The position numbers and the translations under genes are program-made. Source: Lachnospiraceae bacterium (GTDB taxonomy: Bacteria; Bacillota; Clostridia; Lachnospirales; Lachnospiraceae). From it: a DNA stretch of 47,677 nucleotides. The stretch covers positions 1-47,677 of the forward strand of contig JAIKYA010000097.1 of assembly GCA_024683645.1 (NCBI GenBank), read 5' to 3'. Below the pieces are notes generated by a model. That model did not search any database, was not told the DNA's origin, and saw nothing but the letters and a program-made list of their open reading frames with translations. Positions 33,646 to 42,464 of this stretch are shown one piece after another. Each line of letters opens with the position of its first letter. Positions within the stretch are counted from its first letter, which is position 1.

Positions 33646-34952
33646 TGCTTCTTACACAGCAGCAGGGCATACTTAAGCCCTTTGCCCTCATTCTTGGATA
33701 TATAATGGAGGGTATTTTTAAGGTACTCGGATTCTTTTCCGAATACCCTAATGTTGGTGTTGCGATCATATTATTTACTATAATTATATATGTTCTTTTA
33801 CTTCCGCTCACCATCAAGCAGCAGAAATTCGCAAAATTATCAAATAAGATGAATCCTGAACTTCAGGCCATACAGGCAAAGTATAAGGGTAAGAATGATC
33901 AGGAATCCATGATGAAGATGCAGACTGAGACACAGGCCGTATATGCAAAGTACGGTACCAGTCCTTCGGGAAGCTGTGTACAGCTGTTGATACAGATGCC
34001 CATACTTTTTGCTCTTTATCGTGTTATCTATAACATGCCTGCTTATGTGGCAAGGATCAAAGAAGCTTATTATCCGCTTGTTGCTGATCTTGCTGCCGAA
34101 GCAAAGAGCGGATTTCTCGGACATTTTCTTCAGTCTTTTTCGGCATACGGCAGATTTGCAAAACAGTTTGCTGCTGAAAGCTTTACAAGCGGTTCGGTTG
34201 AAACACAGAATACTCTGATCGATCTGCTGAACAGTTCAAACAGTACCGACTGGGATAAGCTGACTATGGCTTATCAGTCTTCTCCTTCCATACTCGAAGG
34301 AATAAACAAGACACGTGATGCACTTGATCATTATAATAATTTCTTTGGTCTTAACATAGCCAATTCCCCTTCTTCGGTAGTACACGAGAAACTGGCAGAA
34401 GGTAATATGCTGGCAGTTATAGGGGTGCTTATGATCCCCGTGCTTGCGGCACTTACACAGTGGATAAATACCAAACTGATGCCACAGCCGGAAAATAATA
34501 ACAAACAGAACGAAGACAATTCAATGGCACAGTCCATGAAGACCATGAATGCCATAATGCCTATAATGTCTATGTTCTTCTGTTATTCTCTTCCCATAGG
34601 TATGGGTATCTACTGGATCGCAGGTTCGGTGGTGAGAAGTATAATACAGATAGCTGTTAACAAACATCTGGATACTATTGATGTAGACGAGATGATAAAG
34701 CAGAATGTTGAGAAGGTTAATGAAAAAAGAAGAAAAGCAGGACTTCCTCCTCAGCAGATAAGTGCAAATGCGACGGTCAATGCGAGAAAAGTAGAGTCTA
34801 AAGCTGAAAAGACCGTTGAAGATAAAGCCAAGAGAGCTCAGAATATCAAGGACTCTACGGATTATTATAATAAAAATGCGGAAAAGCCCGGCAGTTTGGC
34901 TTCAAAAGCTGCAATGGTAAAGAAGTTCAATGAGAAGAACAACAAAGATTGA
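33645..34952 (+). CDS. yidC: Membrane insertase YidC/SpoIIIJ
   Basis: A 435-aa membrane protein insertase of the Oxa1/Alb3 family with about five helices. The first (about 36-57) is followed by a cytoplasmic hairpin with 'KLSNKMNPELQAIQAKYKGK' and 'YAKYGTSPSGSC'. The conserved core 'LLIQMPILFALYRVIYN' follows, and the last helices include 'MSMFFCYSLPIGMGIYWIAG'. There is no lipoprotein signal, unlike Bacillus SpoIIIJ. About 100 residues of extracytoplasmic insert (130-240) separate helices 2 and 3. The basic C-terminal tail can bind ribosomes. Confidence 0.95.
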   Translation: MLLTQQQGILKPFALILGYIMEGIFKVLGFFSEYPNVGVAIILFTIIIYVLLLPLTIKQQKFAKLSNKMNPELQAIQAKYKGKNDQESMMKMQTETQAVYAKYGTSPSGSCVQLLIQMPILFALYRVIYNMPAYVARIKEAYYPLVADLAAEAKSGFLGHFLQSFSAYGRFAKQFAAESFTSGSVETQNTLIDLLNSSNSTDWDKLTMAYQSSPSILEGINKTRDALDHYNNFFGLNIANSPSSVVHEKLAEGNMLAVIGVLMIPVLAALTQWINTKLMPQPENNNKQNEDNSMAQSMKTMNAIMPIMSMFFCYSLPIGMGIYWIAGSVVRSIIQIAVNKHLDTIDVDEMIKQNVEKVNEKRRKAGLPPQQISANATVNARKVESKAEKTVEDKAKRAQNIKDSTDYYNKNAEKPGSLASKAAMVKKFNEKNNKD

Positions 34953-34969
34953 AAGGGGAGATTACTAAG

Positions 34970-35905
34970 ATGGCTGATTTCAGAGAATTTTCAGCAAAGA
35001 CGGTTGAAGACTGTATCACAGACGCATGTATGACATTCAGTGTCACCAGTGACAGACTTGATTATGAAGTAGTATCGGAAGGCTCATCGGGATTCATCGG
35101 TATAGGCAAGAAGGATGCCGTGATAAAGGCAAGGATCAAAGAAGAGTCTTTTGAAGAACTCGAAGAGAAGCAGGCTAAGGAAACAGCAGCCGAGAAAGCA
35201 AAAGCACAGGAGAAGGCAGAGCAGGAAAAAGCTAAAAAGGAAGCTGAAAAAGAAGCTAAGAGAAAAGAGAATGCCGAGCGTGCAGCAGCTATCCGTGAAA
35301 AGAACGGAATGAATGAGGAAGACGGCGCAGAAAGATCAAACACAAAAGACAGAAACCGTCACGGAAGAAAAGATTACAGACGTGATGATGAAAGCAGAGT
35401 CGAAGAGGAAAAGGAAAGAGAATTAAAGGATATACCTGAAGAAGAAAAAGCAAAGATCATAGCTGATGCTTCCGAATTCTTAAAAGAAGTATTCGCTGCA
35501 ATGAAGATCGAAGTAAATACCGATATGAAGGTTGACGAGTACGGAACTCTTACTGTAGATCTTTCCGGAGAAGAGATGGGACTGCTGATCGGTAAGCGCG
35601 GACAGACCCTCGATTCACTCCAGTATCTCACATCACTTGTAGTCAACAAGGATCGTGATGATTATATAAGAGTAAAGGTCGATACCGAAGATTACAGGGC
35701 AAGAAGAAGAGATACTCTGGAAAAGCTTGCAAGAAACATAGCATTTAAGGTAAAGAGAAGCAGACGACCCATGGTACTCGAGCCCATGAATCCTTATGAG
35801 AGAAGGATAATACATTCAGCACTTCAGAATGACAGATATGTAACAACACATTCCGAAGGCGAGGAACCTTACAGAAAAGTGGTAGTAACTCTTAAGAGCA
35901 GGTAA
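34970..35905 (+). CDS. jag: Jag/KhpB RNA-binding protein
   Basis: A 311-aa RNA-binding protein with a Jag N-terminal domain (1-52, 'EFSAKTVEDCITDA...GSSGFIGIGKK'), a long charged Glu/Lys helical linker (55-160), a KH domain with 'GLLIGKRGQTLDSLQYL', and an R3H domain with 'NPYERRIIHSAL'. Relatives (KhpB) pair with KhpA and affect cell elongation and mRNA fate. An in-frame TTG at 34949 would overlap yidC; the ATG at 34970 has GGGGAG at 9-nt spacing and is preferred. Confidence 0.95.
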   Translation: MADFREFSAKTVEDCITDACMTFSVTSDRLDYEVVSEGSSGFIGIGKKDAVIKARIKEESFEELEEKQAKETAAEKAKAQEKAEQEKAKKEAEKEAKRKENAERAAAIREKNGMNEEDGAERSNTKDRNRHGRKDYRRDDESRVEEEKERELKDIPEEEKAKIIADASEFLKEVFAAMKIEVNTDMKVDEYGTLTVDLSGEEMGLLIGKRGQTLDSLQYLTSLVVNKDRDDYIRVKVDTEDYRARRRDTLEKLARNIAFKVKRSRRPMVLEPMNPYERRIIHSALQNDRYVTTHSEGEEPYRKVVVTLKSR

Positions 35906-35909
35906 GAAA

Positions 35910-37286
35910 ATGATCACAGATACCATAGCTGCGATAGCAACGGGAATGACAAGTGCAGGCATCGGCATCATCCGCATCAGCGGGGCTGATGCCTTTGCTA
36001 TAGCCGATAAGATATTTACTTCATATTCCGGTGATAAAGTGTGTGAGTTTAAGACCCACACTATCCATCTGGGTAATATCATGAAGGATGGCCATCCGCT
36101 TGATGAGGTACTTCTCAGTGTTATGCGCGGACCTCATTCATATACGGGAGAAGATGTAGTAGAGATAAATGCTCACGGCGGTATGTATCTGTGTAATGCG
36201 ATACTTGAGACGGTATTTGATGCGGGAGCTGTTCCTGCGGAACCGGGCGAGTTTACCAAGCGCGCATTTTTAAACGGAAAGATGGATCTGACACAGGCTG
36301 AAGCCGTGATGGATCTGATATCCTCCAAAAATGAGTATGCCGTAAAGAACTCCATGGAACACTTAAGCGGCCGTCTTCGGAATAAGATAAATGATCTGCG
36401 TGAGAGGATACTGTATGAAACTGCTTATATAGAATCCGCACTCGACGATCCGGAACACTTTGATCTGACTGATTATCCCGAAGAACTTGATGTTAAAGTA
36501 AATGCCATGCTTGACGAGATAGAAAGGATGATAGAACTCTCGAAAAGCGGAAGGATCAGGAAAGACGGTATAAGGACTGCGATCATAGGAAAACCGAATG
36601 CAGGTAAATCCTCGATACTCAATATGCTCAGCGGTAAGGAAACTGCAATAGTAACAGACATTCCCGGAACTACGAGGGACAGCATAGAAGAGTCGGTACG
36701 CCTGGGTGAACTGCAGCTGAACCTTACGGATACTGCGGGTATCAGGGAAGCGGACGATGAGGTGGAACGGATAGGAGTAGAGAGGGCGCTGAAAATAAGC
36801 GCTGATGCGGATCTGATCCTTTTTGTTGTTGATTCCTCCATCGCCCTTGATGATAATGATAAGAAGATCATGGATATCATAAAGGGAAAGAATGTGGTAG
36901 TCCTGTTCAATAAAACCGATCTGGATACCGTGGTATCGCCTGATGATATACTCCGGATACTGGGAAATGTACCTCTTGTGGAGTTTTCAAAAAATGATGA
37001 TGAAAGTGATAAAAGACTTGAAGAAGTACTGAAAGAAGTTTTCATAAATAAGGATACAGCCCTTAATGATGAGAGTGTCATGACAAATTCCAGACAGCTT
37101 AGGGAGCTTAAAATGGCGCAGCAAAGTCTTATGAATGTACTCAGGAGCATAGAAAATTTTATGACTGAGGATTTCTTTTCGATAGATCTGACAGATGCAT
37201 ACAAGCATCTGGGATTCATCATAGGTGAAGAGATAGACGACGATCTTGCAGATATGATATTCTCACGCTTCTGCATGGGAAAATAG
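35910..37286 (+). CDS. mnmE: tRNA modification GTPase MnmE
   Basis: The GTPase partner of MnmG (458 aa). The N-terminal folate-binding domain opens with 'DTIAAIATGMTSAGIGIIRISG', a helical domain follows, and the inserted G domain has 'GKPNAGKSS', 'DIPGTTRDS', 'DTAGIRE' and 'NKTD'. The C-terminus is 'FCMGK', where the cysteine is conserved. It ends the rpmH operon. mnmG is not next to it (see 16855), and the following gene is convergent with only 8 bp between stops. Confidence 0.97.
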   Translation: MITDTIAAIATGMTSAGIGIIRISGADAFAIADKIFTSYSGDKVCEFKTHTIHLGNIMKDGHPLDEVLLSVMRGPHSYTGEDVVEINAHGGMYLCNAILETVFDAGAVPAEPGEFTKRAFLNGKMDLTQAEAVMDLISSKNEYAVKNSMEHLSGRLRNKINDLRERILYETAYIESALDDPEHFDLTDYPEELDVKVNAMLDEIERMIELSKSGRIRKDGIRTAIIGKPNAGKSSILNMLSGKETAIVTDIPGTTRDSIEESVRLGELQLNLTDTAGIREADDEVERIGVERALKISADADLILFVVDSSIALDDNDKKIMDIIKGKNVVVLFNKTDLDTVVSPDDILRILGNVPLVEFSKNDDESDKRLEEVLKEVFINKDTALNDESVMTNSRQLRELKMAQQSLMNVLRSIENFMTEDFFSIDLTDAYKHLGFIIGEEIDDDLADMIFSRFCMGK

Positions 37287-37294
37287 TGCTCATA

Positions 37295-38416
37295 TCATTT
37301 TTTTGATCCCGGGTCTGACGGGAGATCTTTCTTTATTTTTCTTCCTATCAGGAACGGAAACCATTTTTTTATCAGTATTATAAAAGGAACTTCTATGAGC
37401 ATCATCACAGCCAGTACCATGGGCATACGTGTAATGCCGTGGAAGCTCAGTACCGGAATATTTGAAGTAAGCAGTACTGCCGCATACAAAAGATAAAAGT
37501 CGAGATGCGTAAGCAGTATGATCAGACTGTTTTCTCCGAGATAAGTCAGTGGTTTTATGATCTGTGTAAATCCAGTGAGTACCAGAGCATGCGAGATAAA
37601 CAGAGTACCTGCTATTCCAAGGACAGATGCAGGTATGTAGAAATACAGATGTTTTCCATAATAGAAAGTTGCAAGGTTTCCTCCGTCATTGATGACGGCG
37701 AGCAGATAACAGAGTGCGTAACAGACCGCACCGTATATGAAATGAAGGATAACATCTCTGATCTTATTTTTTGAACGGGGATAGCGGAATACCGATCCTG
37801 CGAAATACCCGGCAAAAAGATAGAGTGAACACATGGGCAGTCTCATAACCGCATTGATCAGGTAGAAAAGATACATTTCAAAATATGAATGGCCTTCCGT
37901 AAGATACCACCAGTCCGCTACAGGGTTGGTGAGAAAATGTGCAGTTACCGAAAGAATAACAAGAGCAGTGAAGATCAGCAGTCTCAGTTTTTTTGCGGCG
38001 CGCAGCAGTCCCTGGACTATCAGATCGGAGAAAAATAAGGCCGACAGGAACCAAAGTACGGAACAGCCGTAAAAACTCAGAGCTTTTATGATCATTTCTT
38101 TTGTAATGGAAAAGTCTATACTTCCCGTATTTTTCAGCTGGTACAGAAAGTTGATGATGATATATATGAAAGTAAAATAAACATAGGGAAGAGCGAGGAC
38201 TCTTGTTTTTTTTGCAAGAAAGGTTTTAAACGGAATGGTCCGTTCTTTTACCAGTGCCGAGGTATATCCTGAAAGCGTAAGGAAGAGCGGCATGATAAAG
38301 ATCATCACGAAATCAAGGTTCTTACCGTGAAGATTACCCGAATGCTGCAGGGCTACCAGACAGATGCCGATGAATCTGGCTATGTCGATCTCTTCGATAC
38401 GTTTCTTTCCGCCCAT
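37295..38416 (-). CDS. Acyltransferase-3 family membrane protein
   Basis: A 373-aa polytopic protein with about ten helices. The N-terminus 'RIEEIDIARFIGICLVALQHSG' has the family's Arg-Asp-hydrophobic-His pattern (His25 as likely catalytic residue), followed by 'FIMPLFLTLSGY'. Relatives acylate sugars or peptidoglycan from the cytoplasmic side. The start lies one base after the parA stop, so it is translated with parA. It is only distantly similar to the acyltransferase at 9619. The link to partitioning is probably accidental. Confidence 0.85.
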   Translation of the reverse strand: MGGKKRIEEIDIARFIGICLVALQHSGNLHGKNLDFVMIFIMPLFLTLSGYTSALVKERTIPFKTFLAKKTRVLALPYVYFTFIYIIINFLYQLKNTGSIDFSITKEMIIKALSFYGCSVLWFLSALFFSDLIVQGLLRAAKKLRLLIFTALVILSVTAHFLTNPVADWWYLTEGHSYFEMYLFYLINAVMRLPMCSLYLFAGYFAGSVFRYPRSKNKIRDVILHFIYGAVCYALCYLLAVINDGGNLATFYYGKHLYFYIPASVLGIAGTLFISHALVLTGFTQIIKPLTYLGENSLIILLTHLDFYLLYAAVLLTSNIPVLSFHGITRMPMVLAVMMLIEVPFIILIKKWFPFLIGRKIKKDLPSDPGSKK

Positions 38417-38417
38417 T

Positions 38418-39179
38418 TTATTTTCTTTCTGCTACTTCTTTCGCAAGCTGGCGATAGCTCTCTGCGCCGGAAGACTTAGTATCATAGACGGTAATGGGCT
38501 GACCAAAGCTGGGAGCTTCGGAAAGTCTGACATTTCTGGGTATTTTTGTCTGATATATCTTATCAGGGAAGAATTCTTTTACATTCTCGACCACGTTCTG
38601 GGAGAGAACGGTACGGGAATCATACATGGTGAATACTATACCTTCAAGATCAAGCCTGGGATTCAGCCTTTCTTTTACCATGTTTACGGTATGGATCAGG
38701 TCGCTCAGACCTTCTACTGCAAGGTACTCACACTGAATGGGAACTATCACCGAACTTGCGGTTGTCATAGCGTTAAGCGTAAGAGTGTTCAGTGCAGGCG
38801 GACAGTCGATGATGATATAGTCGTAATCATTAACTACATATTCTATCTCTTTGCTCAAGATAAATTCTTTATCCTTGACACCTATCAGTTCTATTTCTAC
38901 TGCTGCAAGGTTTACATTTGAAGGAATTATGGAAATACCCGGCATAACATCTTTAATGATGCAGTTTTTAATCGGTTCTTCACCCAGAAGAAGTTCATAG
39001 ATGGTATTTTCCAGCTCTACTTTGTTGATGGAAAAACTGCTGGTAGCATTGCCCTGGGGATCGGTATCTATCAGAAGAACCTTTTTTCCGAGCTCTGCAA
39101 GACAGGCTGTCAGATTGACCGCTGTAGTCGTCTTTCCGACTCCTCCCTTTTGATTGGCAATAGCTATTATTTTCTCCAT
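38418..39179 (-). CDS. parA: ParA/Soj chromosome partitioning ATPase
   Basis: A 253-aa deviant-Walker ATPase that, with ParB and parS, acts in origin segregation and in controlling DnaA. Motifs: 'KGGVGKTTTAVNL' (10-22) with the signature lysine, 'DTDPQGNATSS', 'IIDCPPALNTLTLNA' and 'VEGLSDLIHTV'. The start has AAGGAG and a promoter at 39225-39253. Unlike the usual parA-parB pair, parB lies 3.3 kb away in the opposite orientation, so expression of the two is uncoupled. Confidence 0.95.
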   Translation of the reverse strand: MEKIIAIANQKGGVGKTTTAVNLTACLAELGKKVLLIDTDPQGNATSSFSINKVELENTIYELLLGEEPIKNCIIKDVMPGISIIPSNVNLAAVEIELIGVKDKEFILSKEIEYVVNDYDYIIIDCPPALNTLTLNAMTTASSVIVPIQCEYLAVEGLSDLIHTVNMVKERLNPRLDLEGIVFTMYDSRTVLSQNVVENVKEFFPDKIYQTKIPRNVRLSEAPSFGQPITVYDTKSSGAESYRQLAKEVAERK

Positions 39180-39224
39180 ATCAGTCTCCTTATGTAAACT
39201 CTGGATTTTTGCTCATACATAATT

Positions 39225-39253
39225 ATTATCTTATATTCGGAGGTAAGAATCAA
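39225..39253 (-). promoter_or_regulatory. Promoter of parA
   Basis: On the minus strand TTGATT (39253-39248), a 17-bp spacer and GATAAT (39230-39225). The rest of the 297-bp divergent gap holds a CGGACA/TGTCCG hairpin (39308-39328) and a weak extended -10 (TGATACAAT, 39356-39364) for the rightward gene. Confidence 0.6.
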
Positions 39254-39476
39254 GCACTATATGTTGTATTATGTAAATCAATATATGGTGTATAAAATTG
39301 ACCGGCCCGGACAAATAAAAACTGTCCGCAGAAGCTGTACTACTGAATAAAAAAATGATACAATAAATGTCATCCTGATTTAATTTTGAAAGAAAAGGCG
39401 ATATCCAAAGCAAAGCTGAAAAACAGAGCTTCATCTGTAATGATTGCTGAGGATCATATATGAGGGGAGAGATATC

Positions 39477-39914
39477 ATGAACAATTCCACGCGCTGCGGC
39501 ATCAGCATAGCCATACTTACCCTGCTGCAGTTTGCTTTCAGCTACGGCACAGAGCTCTTATCCATGATGGCAGGCAGGTCAGTCGGACGGACCATAGGAG
39601 CATTTGTATTAGGTGGCATTCTTGTTATTATGGTAAACATAGTGTTTTTCCTGCTCAACAGAAATAACAGATGGCTGAGTACCAAAGAATGTGCTCTTTG
39701 TATTTTTTCGGGAGTAAATATATATCTGATCCTTATGATATTGCTTTATCCTAAGATAGAAGTACCTTATTCACTTATTCCGAGTGCGGAAATGGGATTT
39801 GCTTTTCTGCAGTTTCTGAATCAGCTATTCTGTTGCGGAGGAGCCCTGATATGCTGGATCGCCGGTCTTATACTGCTTATAATACATAGAAAAGATGATC
39901 AGGGATCAATATAG
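39477..39914 (+). CDS. Small four-helix membrane protein, unknown
   Basis: A 145-aa protein that is almost entirely hydrophobic, with helices at about 8-28, 38-60, 72-92 and 110-136 and a short charged tail ('HRKDDQGSI'). I recognise no family. The longer ORF from 39444 is rejected because ATG 39477 has GGGGAGAG at good spacing. It opens a rightward unit with a GspF-like protein and a coiled-coil membrane protein, inserted between parA and parB. Confidence 0.65.
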   Translation: MNNSTRCGISIAILTLLQFAFSYGTELLSMMAGRSVGRTIGAFVLGGILVIMVNIVFFLLNRNNRWLSTKECALCIFSGVNIYLILMILLYPKIEVPYSLIPSAEMGFAFLQFLNQLFCCGGALICWIAGLILLIIHRKDDQGSI

Positions 39915-39940
39915 CATAAAAACGATCAAGAGGATGTTTT

Positions 39941-40816
39941 ATGGGAAAGAAAAGGACCCTCGCATTATTCTGTCATAAGATGGCACAGGCGCTGCATGCC
40001 GGCTTTGATATTGAAAGAGCATTAATGGTCGTGCAGGATGAAGAAAAAGGAGCGCTTTCAGCTGCTGTTGAAAGGACCTGTACGGGAGTCAGGCGCGGAA
40101 AGGCGCTGAGTCTTTCCATGCGGGAAGATGAACTTACTTATACTTCCGAACTGGTAGATCTGATATATGTAACCGAGCGGACAGGAAAGATCGAAGAAGC
40201 CTTTGACAGGATGGCAAATAAATTCGATCGCGAAGATATCATAGACAGGAAGATAAAACAGGCAGCTCTGTATCCTGCAATCGTATTGATCGTTTTTATA
40301 ATCTGTTTATTCATGGTGGCTTCCGTCTGGAAGTTTCTTCCACAGGCTGTACTTTTTGTCTGTGGTCTCGCAGCTTTTATCGTTCTGCTGATCGGTTTAA
40401 AGTACTCTGCCGATACAGTCAGCAAAAGCAGCAAGATAGTCGGTAATGTATTTATACGCATGCCTTTTATAGGTAAGATGATAATGCAGAGTGAACTTGC
40501 CGGTTTTGCGGAAAACATGGCGGTGTTCTATTCCTGTGGGATCGATGTTGCAAAAGGCCTGGAATTCAGTTCGAAAGCTCTCAGGTATGAAGTACTGAGA
40601 GATAAAGTATTAAAAGCCGCATCGTGGGTACGCCGGGGAAATCTTCTTTCAGATGCATTACAGATACAGGGTATCTTTCCGGCTGACCTTATTAACAGTC
40701 TGAGGACCGGGGAAGCATCCGGCAATGTTGACGGTATGCTCGATAAGATCGCAGAGTATTACAGGCTTGAGGTACAGAACCGTACCGACCGTATGATGAC
40801 TTTACTCAGACAGTAG
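39941..40816 (+). CDS. Type II secretion GspF/PilC-like membrane protein, lacking the last helix
   Basis: A 291-aa protein with the two-domain GspF/PilC plan. The first helical cytoplasmic domain (5-110) has 'MAQALHAGFDIERAL' and 'VTERTGKIEEAFDRMA', two membrane helices follow (about 112-160), and the second domain (180-285) has 'FAENMAVFYSCGIDVAKGLE' and 'SLRTGEASGNVDGMLDKIA'. Both domains carry the signature Gly/Glu motifs. Family members are usually about 400 aa and have a third helix at the C-terminus; this one stops at 'MMTLLRQ' just before it. No GspE ATPase, prepilin or peptidase is in the window. It may be a domesticated relic or partner of a distant system. Confidence 0.8.
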   Translation: MGKKRTLALFCHKMAQALHAGFDIERALMVVQDEEKGALSAAVERTCTGVRRGKALSLSMREDELTYTSELVDLIYVTERTGKIEEAFDRMANKFDREDIIDRKIKQAALYPAIVLIVFIICLFMVASVWKFLPQAVLFVCGLAAFIVLLIGLKYSADTVSKSSKIVGNVFIRMPFIGKMIMQSELAGFAENMAVFYSCGIDVAKGLEFSSKALRYEVLRDKVLKAASWVRRGNLLSDALQIQGIFPADLINSLRTGEASGNVDGMLDKIAEYYRLEVQNRTDRMMTLLRQ

Positions 40817-40824
40817 GTGTGCAG

Positions 40825-41397
40825 ATGGAAAATAAAGAAACAACTTTTTATCTTGGTGAAAAGAAAACGGAAACCGTTATCGATAAGAATCCGTATCAGG
40901 AAAAAACGGTGATCTCATATGGCGGTGAAATGCCGCTGGTTTTCAGTAATGAAGAATATGTGCCGCTGACTAACGATGAAGTAGAGAATAAACGTATTCT
41001 TTCGGATATGCTGGAAAAGAAAAATATGATAAACAAGCGTATGCTCTATCTGGAAAACAAGCGGATGGAATTGCTGGGTTATTATATGAAGATAGAAAAG
41101 GACGATAAAGGAAGATCCGTTCGGGGGCTTGCCAAATTTATGCTTGTATTTACAGGAGCAGCAGCGACCCTGATGCTGAGTGTGATCGATAAGGAAAAGG
41201 CAATACTGTCTGCCGGTTTTTTTATTTTCCTGGGACTCGTCATTTTTATCAGAACAAGAGAAGAAAGAACGGAAGAAAAGCTCAGCGATCTGGACCGGAA
41301 GGTTGAAGAAATGGAAAGAGAACATGAGAAGCTTGAAAAAGAAAAGGAAAAGCTTCAGGAAAAAATAAAACTATTTAAGAAGGAAGGGCATATCTAG
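40825..41397 (+). CDS. Membrane protein with C-terminal coiled coil, unknown
   Basis: A 190-aa protein. Residues 1-100 are polar and charged, two helices lie at about 105-122 and 126-144, and residues 145-185 are a strongly heptad-like Glu/Lys coiled coil ('KLEKEKEKLQEKIKLFKK'). Both ends should be cytoplasmic. No family is recognised. The start at 40825 is preferred to GTG 40819 for its GTAGGTG ribosome site. It begins 8 nt after the GspF-like stop, so the two are coupled and may interact. The parS sites begin 13 nt downstream. Confidence 0.65.
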   Translation: MENKETTFYLGEKKTETVIDKNPYQEKTVISYGGEMPLVFSNEEYVPLTNDEVENKRILSDMLEKKNMINKRMLYLENKRMELLGYYMKIEKDDKGRSVRGLAKFMLVFTGAAATLMLSVIDKEKAILSAGFFIFLGLVIFIRTREERTEEKLSDLDRKVEEMEREHEKLEKEKEKLQEKIKLFKKEGHI

Positions 41398-41410
41398 ATA
41401 GCATGGTTTA

Positions 41411-41434
41411 CATATGTTTCACGTGAAACATATG
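41411..41434. promoter_or_regulatory. parS: parS site 1
   Basis: The canonical ParB-binding palindrome TGTTTCACGTGAAACA lies at 41415-41430, extended by CATA/TATG to a 24-bp perfect inverted repeat. It is about 9 kb from oriC and 1 kb before parB. Confidence 0.95.
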
Positions 41435-41467
41435 ATTTGCCGGATGAACAATCACTACAAATTGTGT

Positions 41468-41493
41468 TATAATGTTTCACGTGAAACATTATA
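41468..41493. promoter_or_regulatory. parS: parS site 2
   Basis: A second perfect TGTTTCACGTGAAACA (41473-41488), in a 26-bp palindrome extended by different bases (TATAA/TTATA). The centres are 58 bp apart. A half-site ACGTGAAACA follows at 41506-41515. Confidence 0.95.
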
Positions 41494-41654
41494 TGGCATA
41501 AATGGACGTGAAACATAATAAAAAACATAAAAAACAACTCATTTATGTATCACTAAATATAGATCCTTCGCTTTCTACTTAAAGGAAGACACAGTAAGCA
41601 CCGTGTCATTCCCGACGTAACGAAGGAGCTTTACAAAAAAAGGAGGAAACAGAT

Positions 41655-42350
41655 ATGATCAGAGCATTACTTACCATCGATGATGTATCATCAAGAATCA
41701 CACCGGAAATAGTAGACTATCTGGAAGAGAAAAAAGTTCCGGTATTAATGTTCGCTGTGGGACAGTGGGCAGAAGGCCACCCCGATGAACTGGTATATGC
41801 ATTAAAGCATGGGATAATAGTCGGCAATCACAGCTATACCCATCCGCATTTTTCCGAACTGAGCTTTGAAGAGTGTGTAAAGGAAATCGAAAAGAATGAG
41901 GAAGTCCTGAACGGCTTTTATGAAAAGGCAGGGGTGGAAAGACGTTACCGTCCCTTCAGATTTCCATACGGAGATAAAGGCGGTGATAATAAAGATGCCC
42001 TGCAGAAGTATCTTTCCGAAAAAGGTTTTGATAAAGTAAAGGATACACAGTTTGATTATCCCTGGTGGAAGGAAAAGGGACTTGATAAAGACATCGATAC
42101 CTTCTGGACCTTTGATCTTATGGAATGGAACATAAGACCGGGCAGCGGCTTTACGGCAGATGATGTTATAAAGAGAATATATGATAAGGAGCCGGAAGAC
42201 GGGGCAGTGATGCTCAGAGAAAACAGCGATCATATCGTCCTTCTGCATTCACATGATGAGACCGAGGAGATGGCGCCGGGATATTATAAACTATTTGTTG
42301 ATGAATTGTTGAAAAACGGGGTTAAGTTTGTAGAGCCGGAGTTTATATAA
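41655..42350 (+). CDS. Polysaccharide deacetylase (NodB-homology) protein
   Basis: A 231-aa enzyme of carbohydrate esterase family 4 type. The metal site is complete: Asp9/Asp10 in 'LLTIDDV', and His59 and His63 in 'GNHSYTHPHF'. The Arg motif 'RPFRFPYGDKGG' and the C-terminal His in 'IVLLHSHDET' follow. No signal peptide or anchor is seen, so it is either cytoplasmic or exported by another route, which is uncommon for peptidoglycan deacetylases. AGGAGGA precedes the start. The 41564-41627 leader can fold (TCCTTCG with CGAAGGA around a GACAC/GTGTC hairpin). It follows the parS cluster directly. Confidence 0.88.
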   Translation: MIRALLTIDDVSSRITPEIVDYLEEKKVPVLMFAVGQWAEGHPDELVYALKHGIIVGNHSYTHPHFSELSFEECVKEIEKNEEVLNGFYEKAGVERRYRPFRFPYGDKGGDNKDALQKYLSEKGFDKVKDTQFDYPWWKEKGLDKDIDTFWTFDLMEWNIRPGSGFTADDVIKRIYDKEPEDGAVMLRENSDHIVLLHSHDETEEMAPGYYKLFVDELLKNGVKFVEPEFI

Positions 42351-42464
42351 GCTGTAGTAAGCGTAATGATTTACTGCACTTACTAAAACCTTGCAGAAAA
42401 AAAGCATTCATGCTATAATCCTAAACTGTTAAAAAAAGAAAAGCATACGTTACGGAGAGAAAAT

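Noticed and set aside
39260-39349. 29-codon plus-strand ORF after a GGAGGT-like sequence in the parA divergent region
   Set aside because: The spacing from GGAGGT to ATG is too long, the residues show no pattern, and the GGAGGT overlaps the parA promoter on the other strand.
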